Positions 34,386 through 41,846 of a DNA stretch of 43,638 nucleotides are shown in pieces (position 1 is the first letter of the stretch; each line of letters begins with the position of its first letter). The DNA lies in assembly GCF_020829645.1 (NCBI RefSeq), contig NZ_JAIVFS010000070.1:1-43638 (forward strand), in the 5' to 3' direction. The translations under genes and the position numbers were made by a program. Source of the stretch: Nostoc mirabile CHAB5784 (GTDB lineage: Bacteria; Cyanobacteriota; Cyanobacteriia; Cyanobacteriales; Nostocaceae). The notes under the pieces were generated by a model that was not told the origin of the DNA, made no database searches, and saw nothing but the letters and a program-made list of their open reading frames with translations.

Positions 34386-36299
34386 CTAATAAACTTGAGA
34401 AAACTTTTGTACTGGCAATGTGACAGCTTGTCGTATTTGCTCGGCAATTTGTACACTAGTTAAGCCAATATCTGCTTTGGATTCCTCTGGAGTTGCGTGG
34501 TCAATTAATTTGTCAGGGATTCCTATCGGTGTCACTGATACCAATACGCCATGCTCTTGCAATGCTTCTGCTACAGCTGAACCAAAGCCTCCAATTACGC
34601 AGCCTTCTTCTAAAGTGAAGACTCGACCAATTTGTTGAGCTAGGGGCACAATCAATTCAGTATCCAGAGGCTTAACAAAGCGAGCATTCACTACAGTAGC
34701 TTGAATGCCATACTCACTCAAAAGTAGAGCTGCTTGCATAGCTGGGTGAACCATCGAACCATAGCCGACTATCAGAACATCCTCGCCGGAACGCAGGATT
34801 TCGCCTTTACCGATGGGCAGAGGCTCCCAACCTTCCTCCATCAAGGAGACACCATAACCACTACCGCGAGGATACCGCATAGCAATTGGACTCTTCGTGT
34901 GTTCTATGCCAGTGACAAGCATCCGCTGAAGCTCGGCTTCATCTTTGGGAGCCATTAGTACTATGTTAGGAATGCAACGCAAATATGCAATGTCGTACAT
35001 TCCTTGGTGAGTTGGCCCATCTGCACCAACAATTCCTGCTCTGTCCAGGCAGAAAAAGACAGGCAAGTTCTGAATGCAGACATCATGAATAATTTGGTCG
35101 TAAGCGCGTTGCAAGAAAGTAGAGTATATTGTCACGACTGGGCGCATACCTTCACAGGCTAAACCAGCTGCTAGAGTAACACCGTGTTGTTCGGCAATAC
35201 CTACATCAATATATTGATTGGGCAGCTTTTCGTGCAGTTTGTCTAAACCTGTTCCTGTTGACATTGCAGCAGTAATACCGATGATTTTGGGGTTTTGTTC
35301 AGCAAGTTTCACCAAAGTGTGAGCAAAAACTTTGGTATAAGCGGGAGGCTTAGGCTTGCTGGAAGGGATGGCTTTGCCGGTGGTGAGATTAAAGGAGGTT
35401 TGAGCGTGGTAGCCTACTTGGTCTTTTTCGGCTAATTCGTAGCCTTTACCTTTGACAGTTGCTACATGGACTAAAACTGCTCCTGTTATCTGATGTGCCT
35501 GCTCAAAAGCGGCAATTAACTCCTCAAGATTATGACCATCTACAGGCCCGATGTAAGTAAAGCCTAGTTCCTCAAACATGGCTCCTTCTTTGGTCACTGC
35601 CAAACGCTTCATCCCTTCCTTAAGACGTCCAAGTTCTGGCGAAAAGGAATCCCCTACAATAGGTAGATGCTTGAATTGTTCTTTGAGGTTGTCTGATAAA
35701 AACTGTACTGATGGATTCAAGCGTAACTTATTGAGGTAGCGAGAAAGAGCACCAACATTCGGGGAGATGGACATTTCATTATCGTTAAGAACTACTAACA
35801 GATTAGTGTTAGGTAAGTGACCTGCATGGTTAATCGCTTCTAATGCCATGCCACCTGTCAGTGCACCATCACCAATCACAGCTACCACTTTAAATTTTTC
35901 GCCTTTCAAATCTCGTGCGATCGCCATACCTAGAGCAGCAGAGATACTTGTGGAAGCATGTCCTGCGCCAAAGTGGTCAAACTTGCTTTCACAGCGTTTG
36001 AGATATCCTGCAATACCGTTTTTTTGCCGCAGTGTGTGAAAAGAATTGTAGCGACCGGTAATCAGTTTATGCGGATAGGCTTGGTGACCCACATCCCAAA
36101 TGATTTTATCGCGTTCTAAATCTAGGGTTTGGTAAAGTGCTACCGTGAGTTCTACTACACCTAATCCAGGACCAAGGTGACCACCACTAGCTGCTACAGT
36201 TTCTAGGTGCTTTTGTCGAATCTGAGAAGCAATTTGCTGAAGTTGTTCAATTGATAGACTGTGCAATTGGTTAGGATGAGTCAAATCTTTCAGATGCAT
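34386..36299 (-). CDS. dxs: 1-deoxy-D-xylulose-5-phosphate synthase
   Basis: The 637-residue thiamine-diphosphate enzyme has SGGHLGPGLGVVELTVALY, the TPP motif GDGALTGGMALEAINHAG...NDNEMSIS, GPVDGHN, DVGIAEQHGVTLAAGLA and GADGPTHQGMYD. It makes deoxyxylulose phosphate from pyruvate and glyceraldehyde phosphate, the first and usually flux-setting MEP step. AGGAG precedes the ATG. It is the first MEP gene transcribed in the arm, as expected of a supply operon. Confidence 0.98.
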   Translation of the reverse strand: MHLKDLTHPNQLHSLSIEQLQQIASQIRQKHLETVAASGGHLGPGLGVVELTVALYQTLDLERDKIIWDVGHQAYPHKLITGRYNSFHTLRQKNGIAGYLKRCESKFDHFGAGHASTSISAALGMAIARDLKGEKFKVVAVIGDGALTGGMALEAINHAGHLPNTNLLVVLNDNEMSISPNVGALSRYLNKLRLNPSVQFLSDNLKEQFKHLPIVGDSFSPELGRLKEGMKRLAVTKEGAMFEELGFTYIGPVDGHNLEELIAAFEQAHQITGAVLVHVATVKGKGYELAEKDQVGYHAQTSFNLTTGKAIPSSKPKPPAYTKVFAHTLVKLAEQNPKIIGITAAMSTGTGLDKLHEKLPNQYIDVGIAEQHGVTLAAGLACEGMRPVVTIYSTFLQRAYDQIIHDVCIQNLPVFFCLDRAGIVGADGPTHQGMYDIAYLRCIPNIVLMAPKDEAELQRMLVTGIEHTKSPIAMRYPRGSGYGVSLMEEGWEPLPIGKGEILRSGEDVLIVGYGSMVHPAMQAALLLSEYGIQATVVNARFVKPLDTELIVPLAQQIGRVFTLEEGCVIGGFGSAVAEALQEHGVLVSVTPIGIPDKLIDHATPEESKADIGLTSVQIAEQIRQAVTLPVQKFSQVY

Positions 36300-36368
36300 A
36301 TATATCTCCTGTAAAAACCAAGTGGTTTCAAATGCTTAATAGTAGTAAAAGTGGGCATTCTTATGGGC

Positions 36369-36836
36369 TTAGTCTGCTACACCAATTATCATTTTGTAGC
36401 CATTTGCAGCCAGATCTATTCCGGCGTATGTAAGTGCTGTTAGGCCAACGGTAGATATAACCACGGTGATGAAAGAGTAAACCAAGAATAGTCCGGAATC
36501 CATTTTGAAAACTTTCATTGTTACACTTACAACCCACACACCAAGCAATGGAGTTATTACTAGGACGAATCCAATTCCGTAAATATCTATCCAATTTCTA
36601 AATCGTTGGGATGAAAAACGGTCGAGCCACGTTTTGACTTGTGGTATTTGGCTAAAACGCTCATAACCATAGTGTATTAGTAGAACAGCGGTGTAACTAC
36701 CTGCGATAGACCAAACTACAGTTGAATAGTAATCTAGACCGAGAGCGATGCCTGAAGGAATAGCTACATAAATTTCTGAAGCTGGAAAAAATCCAAGGAA
36801 ACAAACCAAAAATGCCTTTGAAATGTACTCTATCAT
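36369..36836 (-). CDS. Small multidrug-export (Sm_multidrug_ex) family membrane protein
   Basis: The 155-residue protein has four membrane helices. FLGFFPASEIYVAIPSGIAL near 14-33 and the GLDYYSTVVWSIAGSYTAVL helix match the small PF06695 family, which was named for multidrug export but is poorly characterised; it is related in fold to DedA-like proteins. An amphipathic loop (about 60-85) separates two hairpins. It is tightly placed between dxs (69 bases) and the desaturase. It may help move or tolerate a lipophilic product, or adapt membranes. Confidence 0.75.
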   Translation of the reverse strand: MIEYISKAFLVCFLGFFPASEIYVAIPSGIALGLDYYSTVVWSIAGSYTAVLLIHYGYERFSQIPQVKTWLDRFSSQRFRNWIDIYGIGFVLVITPLLGVWVVSVTMKVFKMDSGLFLVYSFITVVISTVGLTALTYAGIDLAANGYKMIIGVAD

Positions 36837-36935
36837 CTTTGACCTTTTTCTAGGTTAATGAATGTTGGCTCTTAGCTTATCGATACTTAGCATTCAGAAA
36901 CTTGTTATAGGGGCGCAAGTTTCTGTAACAGAGTA

Positions 36936-37967
36936 TCAAGCCTTTACTAGAAAAGACACACCAATAGCACCATAGAAATTATTGAGTTCTAAATTACCCT
37001 GCTCATCTACCGCTGTACCTTGACCTAAGAAAAGACGGGCAATCCGAAAGCGGTGATAGTTTTTGAGCAATTGTGATAGTGTCAAATGATGAGTTTGTTG
37101 CCGCCCCGCGAATAAATTCCTGTCTAATTCATGGAGATTATGCCAAGAGCATTTCATCAGTGCGTGATGGGCGTTATGGTAGCCAAAGTTCAACACGAGC
37201 AAATTCAACCACCAGTATCGGTGAGAAATTAAGGTTGTAAAGGTATTAGCTTGTTCGTAAGCCTCATTACGCTTGGGGAAAGGCAAGCCAACGGGATATG
37301 TCTCATAAGTGTGCTGAAACGCATCCATGAACCGCAATATGGTGATCATGCTACTGTATGCAAGAAAGTAAAGTACTAATGCTTTGAGTGACATTAATCC
37401 CAACAGGGTAAACAATAACCCCCGCACTATAAGCAGGATAATGACACGCATCCTTTCATTTCGACGCTTTGGATTCCAAAAAGGAGCAGTCAATGCCCAA
37501 AACTGAAATATCAAAGAAATCACCGGAAAATATAGCCACTCTAGGGCTAGAATCAGGCTGCGTATTGGTCTAGGAAGATTGTTAATAAAGGCAGGTAAGT
37601 CAAAAACCACAGAATCCACTTTATTAACATGATGAAAAATATGCTCTTGCGCCAAATCTTTAAATCTGGCATAACAACCACCGTTTAGCCATAGCATGAT
37701 GTTGCCACCAACGACATTCCAACGCATATTAGTGAAAATCGTGCCATGCATAAACTCGTGGGAAAAATAGGCAGATAGAGCCAAGCTATGGGTGAATAAT
37801 ATGACTCCCAAAATGTTAAGCCAAATATTAGCTACTACCAAGAGTACTAGCCCACCGCAATAGCCACTCAAGATGTAGAAGAGAGCAATAACATTCCACA
37901 AAGGTTTCTTTCGATTGATGTAATAGGAAACGACGATGTCTTTTGTTGAAAAAATCTTCATCACCAT
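36936..37967 (-). CDS. Membrane fatty-acid desaturase/hydroxylase superfamily diiron enzyme
   Basis: The 343-residue protein has three histidine boxes in the right order: HEFMH 70-74, HIFHH 109-113 and HNAHH 264-268, with paired hydrophobic helices between them. This is the membrane diiron fold (PF00487) of acyl desaturases, carotenoid ketolases/hydroxylases and alkane hydroxylases. It is not close by eye to the standard cyanobacterial DesA-DesD or CrtW/CrtR patterns. A GGAG lies 9 bases before the ATG at 37967; ATG 37961 is an alternative. Its place next to the class I isoprenoid-like gene suggests oxidation of a terpenoid or of the FAAL-loaded acyl chain. Confidence 0.85.
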   Translation of the reverse strand: MVMKIFSTKDIVVSYYINRKKPLWNVIALFYILSGYCGGLVLLVVANIWLNILGVILFTHSLALSAYFSHEFMHGTIFTNMRWNVVGGNIMLWLNGGCYARFKDLAQEHIFHHVNKVDSVVFDLPAFINNLPRPIRSLILALEWLYFPVISLIFQFWALTAPFWNPKRRNERMRVIILLIVRGLLFTLLGLMSLKALVLYFLAYSSMITILRFMDAFQHTYETYPVGLPFPKRNEAYEQANTFTTLISHRYWWLNLLVLNFGYHNAHHALMKCSWHNLHELDRNLFAGRQQTHHLTLSQLLKNYHRFRIARLFLGQGTAVDEQGNLELNNFYGAIGVSFLVKA

Positions 37968-38074
37968 AATTACTACTCCAGCAAGAGAATCAGTTTCCTA
38001 ACAACAAGTGGTTAAAAACACAATATTTTGGGGTTATCAAAAAATCATTAATTGTTTATCATTTGATGACAAAC

Positions 38075-38836
38075 CTACTCAATAATTGGTTCAGGAATAG
38101 CTGAAAAATGATATTTGCGAAATTGAGAATATATTCCCATCAATCTTTGTTTCTCGTCATCTACAAAATTAGCTAATTTCTCCTGAAAAAGATTTTCGTA
38201 ATGTTCTAATTCTGCTTTTATATATTGAGGTGCTTTTTCTTTGTAAAGTGCCACAAACATACGATAAGTATTATAGCTGTTTTGAGCAACGTCAGCAGCA
38301 TAATTATTGAAATCGTCCTCAATATCAGCAATAATTTCTACTAAGCAAACGAGAGATAAAAGATTTTCATCATATGGCTTTCCGAGCATTCGGAATAAAA
38401 TGAGATGAAGAAGGCGAATATCAGAAGAACGTAATTCTGCAATACGCATAACATCTGAATATCTTATTAATCCTTCAACCATTATCTTGTTTTCTAGGTG
38501 GATAAATTCTTCTCCTTTTGCTAATTCTTGCTCAATTACTGAATCATAATAATTAAGCTCTTTTAAAAGATTAATTAAACTATATTTTAAAAGTTTTAAA
38601 CTACTATCATCGTCATTTGGGCTATGTATAATTTTTGAACTTTGCCCTTGTTCCATAATCAAATCAGCTTGATAGATCGTAGCTTCCACACATGTGAGAA
38701 CAGGGTAAAAAGTACAAATATCATCTGGAGAAAGGCAATGAATCGGAAAATAAAACTGATAAACGTATTTAATGATACGAGCCGATTTTTGCATTGCTTC
38801 ATAAGAAATAAGAGGTGTTTGAGTAGTAGCCAACAT
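38075..38836 (-). CDS. Class I isoprenoid-enzyme-like helical protein, first gene of the right arm
   Basis: The 253-residue protein is almost wholly alpha-helical. An Asp-rich segment at 171-175 (VEIIADIEDDFNNYAADVAQ) is followed by SYNTYRMFVALYKE. The RSSDIRLLHLILFRMLGKP helix (about 136-154) precedes it. This resembles small bacterial proteins annotated as class 1 isoprenoid biosynthesis enzymes, where Asp residues bind magnesium-diphosphate. The usual terpene-synthase NSE triad is not clear, and it is shorter than typical synthases (about 300 or more). AGGAG lies 7 bases before the ATG, and the shared regulatory element lies directly upstream. It might cyclise, transfer a prenyl group or hydrolyse a prenyl diphosphate; the activity is unproven. 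Confidence 0.55.
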   Translation of the reverse strand: MLATTQTPLISYEAMQKSARIIKYVYQFYFPIHCLSPDDICTFYPVLTCVEATIYQADLIMEQGQSSKIIHSPNDDDSSLKLLKYSLINLLKELNYYDSVIEQELAKGEEFIHLENKIMVEGLIRYSDVMRIAELRSSDIRLLHLILFRMLGKPYDENLLSLVCLVEIIADIEDDFNNYAADVAQNSYNTYRMFVALYKEKAPQYIKAELEHYENLFQEKLANFVDDEKQRLMGIYSQFRKYHFSAIPEPIIE

Positions 38837-38975
38837 TGTTTATCTCCTAGTGTATAAAACTTACTGCTTTTGAAAATATTGGTGCAATTACTTCTTCAGA
38901 TTTTTTCATTTACTAAAAGTATTACCCTAATAAATTAGAGAACCTAATCGGGTAAGTTATTAGTAAAAGACCTGG

Positions 38976-39164
38976 AGAGTAAGTATCTCTCAAAGGCTTT
39001 GTAGATAATTATTTATCTCAAGACTGGTTTTAGCCAGTTAAAATAGAAAACTTAAGCTAAAAAGTTTATATTTTTAATTGGATCTTACGTAAGTTCTGAA
39101 TCGAAATGCCTTTTAGCCGATAGCGAATGTAGATCGTTTTGCTAACTTTGCTAAAATTTACATT
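38976..39164 (-). promoter_or_regulatory. Upstream regulatory element of the right arm (copy of the left-arm element)
   Basis: Read on the minus strand this sequence aligns along its length with 3088-3285 plus. Shared landmarks are AATGTAAATTTTAGCAAAGT followed by TAGCAAAAC, GATCCAA-TAAAAA, CTTAAGTTTTCTAT, TTAACTGGCTAAAACC, AATTAT-TACAAAGCC and TTGAGAG. The downstream edge is about 140 bases from the first right-arm gene, compared with about 430 on the left. The similarity fades on the gene-proximal side, so it is not a recent copy of a whole gene region but a kept promoter-like segment. Confidence 0.7.
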
Positions 39165-39175
39165 GCGAGTATATA

Positions 39176-39245
39176 ATACCAATTCTGCATGAAGGTGCGC
39201 TAAATTAAGAAATCAGGGTGCATTCCCTAGCTGTCTAATTGGTAT
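39176..39245. repeat. Short MITE-like hairpin with ATACCAATT ends
   Basis: ATACCAATT (39176-39184) and AATTGGTAT (39237-39245) are perfect inverted ends of a 70-base non-coding segment beside the right-arm regulatory element. The same ends bound the element at 3588-3694, although their order relative to the regulatory element differs. From 39246 to about 39480 I see only spacer and a small stem (39420-39446) at the edge of the transposase remnant. Confidence 0.45.
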
Positions 39246-39484
39246 GTGATAGCTTGAGACTCAAGCACAGTCAGTAGACCGAAAAGTTCTGCGATCGCTA
39301 AAAAATAGTAGTGTATGATACCGTTTTCTTAGGGAATATAAAAAAGCTGATTGCCTTGGCTCTATGATAAGTTTTACTTATTAGACCTGTCCGAAATATT
39401 AACTTGGTGTCAAAAAAATGGTAGGACGGAATTTTGACCGTCTACCAAAATGAAAAATCCACTTCATTACAGCAGATTGCAGGT

Positions 39485-39696
39485 TCATGAAGTACAGTAA
39501 CAACAGTCTGTAAACCAGTTTTTTAGATGTTTCGGATTAATCAAATCAAGAGCCGTCGCAATAAGAATATCAACCATTTTTGTTGTGGTTGGAGAGAATT
39601 GACGTAAAAAAGCTTTAAGTTGCGACCACCAAAGTTCAATCGGATTAAAATCAGGAGAATAGGGTGACATATTGAGAACACTGGCACTCTTTGGTA
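39485..39696 (-). pseudogene. IS630-family transposase C-terminal remnant
   Basis: The minus strand encodes SPYSPDFNPIELWWSQLKAF followed by a helix and LKNWFTDCCYCTS, the end of an IS630/Tc1-type DDE transposase including the catalytic Glu of the NPIE motif. The N-terminal two-thirds are missing. Upstream of about 39696 the frame merely continues through antisense of an unrelated exoprotein fragment, so the true remnant stops there. A small inverted repeat (GGTAG-ACGG with CCGT-CTACC, 39420-39446) and GTCCGAAA near 39388 mark the element's outer edge. Confidence 0.8.
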
Positions 39697-39701
39697 CATG
39701 A

Positions 39702-40121
39702 TCTGGCGGCAATATAATTTTAAATATTTCTGAATCGGCAAAAATAGTAGGATTTTCTTCTATTGATCCTACTATTGCTAGTGGCATTGGTAATTATACT
39801 TTTTCTTCTGGGAAAGGCGGAGAAATCATAATCAATACAGGACAATTCATAAGTTCTATGGGAGGAACAATAATATCTGGAACTTTTGGAGCAGGCGAAG
39901 GAGGAAATTTAACTATTAATGCCGACCAGAGTGTTCAACTAAGTGGGTTTAATCCTTTTGTTCCTCTTGCATCGACCCAGTTAGCTGTTGGAGCTTTCAG
40001 TACTGGAAACGCTGGTACTTTAACAGTTAATACATCAAAAGTTATTTTACAGAATGGCAGCAATATTAATTCTTACACTTTAGGTAATGGCAATGCAGGG
40101 AGCGTTGTAGTGAATGCTTAG
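39702..40121 (+). pseudogene. Fragment of a filamentous-haemagglutinin-like (TPS) exoprotein
   Basis: One open frame of about 140 codons encodes beta-helix repeats rich in Gly, Asn, Ser and Thr: SGGNIILNISESAKIVGFSS, GKGGEIIINTGQF, GEGGNLTINADQSVQLSG, GNAGTLTVNTSKVILQNGSN and GNAGSVVVNA. This is the repeat pattern of two-partner-secretion exoproteins that are abundant in filamentous cyanobacteria. There is no start, secretion domain or partner gene. A stop precedes it (39699) and the frame ends abruptly at 40121 where the kinase gene begins from the other side. It is an internal piece of a much larger gene. Confidence 0.8.
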
Positions 40122-41846
40122 AATAGATGTTCTCTGCATATCTAATTCTTTTGCTTTTTCTAAATATTGCCTTGCCTCCCCATACTTCTTCTGCTCAAAT
40201 TTAGCCCAACCTAAGTTTTTATACAAAACTGCTTGTAATCTAGGAGTTTTAGCTTTTTTAAGTCCTTCTTGAGCAAGAGAAATCGCTGTATTATAATCAC
40301 CCTTTAAAATCTTTAATCTGGATAAATTATTGATAGGTAATATTGTTTTACTATTACTTTTTATAGCTAGCTGATATTGTTGTTCTGCTAAATCATATTT
40401 CATTTTATCATCGTAAAAAATACCTAGCCCATAATGCCCTTCCCAATTATCAAAATTTAATTTAAAAGACTTTCTGTAAGTATTAATTACACATTCGTAA
40501 TCGTACAATTGTTTACAGACAATACCTAAGTTGTTATAGCTTTCTATATCTCTGTCATTATATTTAATCGCTAATTCATAATAATTTTTAGCTAACTCTA
40601 GGCTATTTGTACTGCGAAGCCCTTTGTCAAAATAAAACTTAGAAATAGAAGCTTTAACTTGGGGATTAATTTTTATAGCTGAGTCAAAAAGCTTTTGAGC
40701 AGCTTGAGAATCATTTGCAGCCTCTAACTTTTCCCCCTGAATCACTAGATTGTTAATTATGATAGGTAGAACTATTTTAGAAATTCCTAAACTTCCTAAA
40801 GTAATGGATGCAATCGTTGCACTAGTTATAAATATTTTAGACCTAATTAATTTATAAATTTTATTTTGTAGAGGGAGCTTTTGTAACCTTTGCAAAATTA
40901 CTTGAGTATTTTGCGGACGCTGCCCTGGAAAAGGAGCCATCAAATCATCAATAAAATCAGCCAGAGATTTGTCGATATGAGGTGCTTTATTCCTCCAAAG
41001 TAGCCTCCCTGTTCTTTCGTCGCTTTTAATTTGAATTAAAGGAATACCAGTAACTAAGTTAACAAAAGTTCTGCCCAATGCGTAAAAGTCTGACTGTGGT
41101 ACAGCTTGCCCATTAATTTGCTCTAAAGGGGAGAAACAAGCTGTCCGAACGATAGTTATGTCATGCCCACTACCTAATCCTGTACTGGTTCCTCCACTAG
41201 TACTAACTTTCGCTAAGTAGGTTCTAGTAATATCTCTTGCCCCGCCAAAATCAATAAGTGCTAATTTGCCGTTGGGTTGAAAAATAATGTTATTTGGCTT
41301 AATATCTCTATGAAACACACCAGAGCGGTGAACTAAATCAAGAATATCCATTAATTGTGAAAGCCAATCAAGTGCTAGGCTCTGAGGAATTTTTCCATAA
41401 GATTTTATCCACTTCCCTAAGTCCTTTCCTTCAAACTTCTGCATTACTAAGCAATGCAATTCTAAACGATTGTCATTCAGCCTCAAAGCAAAATAATCTC
41501 CTCTATTAGACTTAGGAATTCCAGGATGGTCAAGAATTTGCAATAAAATTGATTCTCGTCGAAGCAGTTCAACTAATTTAGGCTCGTCTATCCATTTTAA
41601 GATTTTCATCACTTTTCTTTGAGGATGTGGATAGGATTCTGTGCTATCATCCTCATCCTCGACAATACCAACGTCTTCAACCTCAAAAATATCTGTATAA
41701 GTATATGGATCTTTATCTAAAGAACGTAACGGATGTAACAAACGAAAACGTTTGTTTATTAATAAGGGATTCCCACAAGCTAAACAATTTTCAATATCAT
41801 CAGGATTGTGACGCTGAGTACAAAGAGGATTTATACAGTAGCTCAC
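40080..41846 (-). CDS. Serine/threonine protein kinase with zinc-ribbon start and TPR tail
   Basis: The 588-residue protein begins with a four-Cys ribbon (Cys4, Cys9, Cys21, Cys24), followed by a Hanks-type kinase with Lys81, HRDIKPNN 179-186 and DFG 199-201, a membrane helix near 335-360, and TPR-like repeats (about 370-575) with NLG/LG-Y patterns. This layout is common in cyanobacteria. The last dozen residues (SIHYNAPCIAIT) are read from the antisense of the haemagglutinin fragment, so the original C-terminus has been cut by recombination near 40120-40130. It overlaps the upstream ATPase gene by four bases, so the two are coupled. Kinase motifs are intact, so activity is possible. Confidence 0.88.
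   Translation of the reverse strand: MSYCINPLCTQRHNPDDIENCLACGNPLLINKRFRLLHPLRSLDKDPYTYTDIFEVEDVGIVEDEDDSTESYPHPQRKVMKILKWIDEPKLVELLRRESILLQILDHPGIPKSNRGDYFALRLNDNRLELHCLVMQKFEGKDLGKWIKSYGKIPQSLALDWLSQLMDILDLVHRSGVFHRDIKPNNIIFQPNGKLALIDFGGARDITRTYLAKVSTSGGTSTGLGSGHDITIVRTACFSPLEQINGQAVPQSDFYALGRTFVNLVTGIPLIQIKSDERTGRLLWRNKAPHIDKSLADFIDDLMAPFPGQRPQNTQVILQRLQKLPLQNKIYKLIRSKIFITSATIASITLGSLGISKIVLPIIINNLVIQGEKLEAANDSQAAQKLFDSAIKINPQVKASISKFYFDKGLRSTNSLELAKNYYELAIKYNDRDIESYNNLGIVCKQLYDYECVINTYRKSFKLNFDNWEGHYGLGIFYDDKMKYDLAEQQYQLAIKSNSKTILPINNLSRLKILKGDYNTAISLAQEGLKKAKTPRLQAVLYKNLGWAKFEQKKYGEARQYLEKAKELDMQRTSILSIHYNAPCIAIT

Noticed and set aside
39697..39787. N-terminal extension of the IS630 transposase frame up to 39787
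   Set aside because: This stretch is antisense of the haemagglutinin-like repeat frame, which has clear repeat structure; the extension is chance reading-through.
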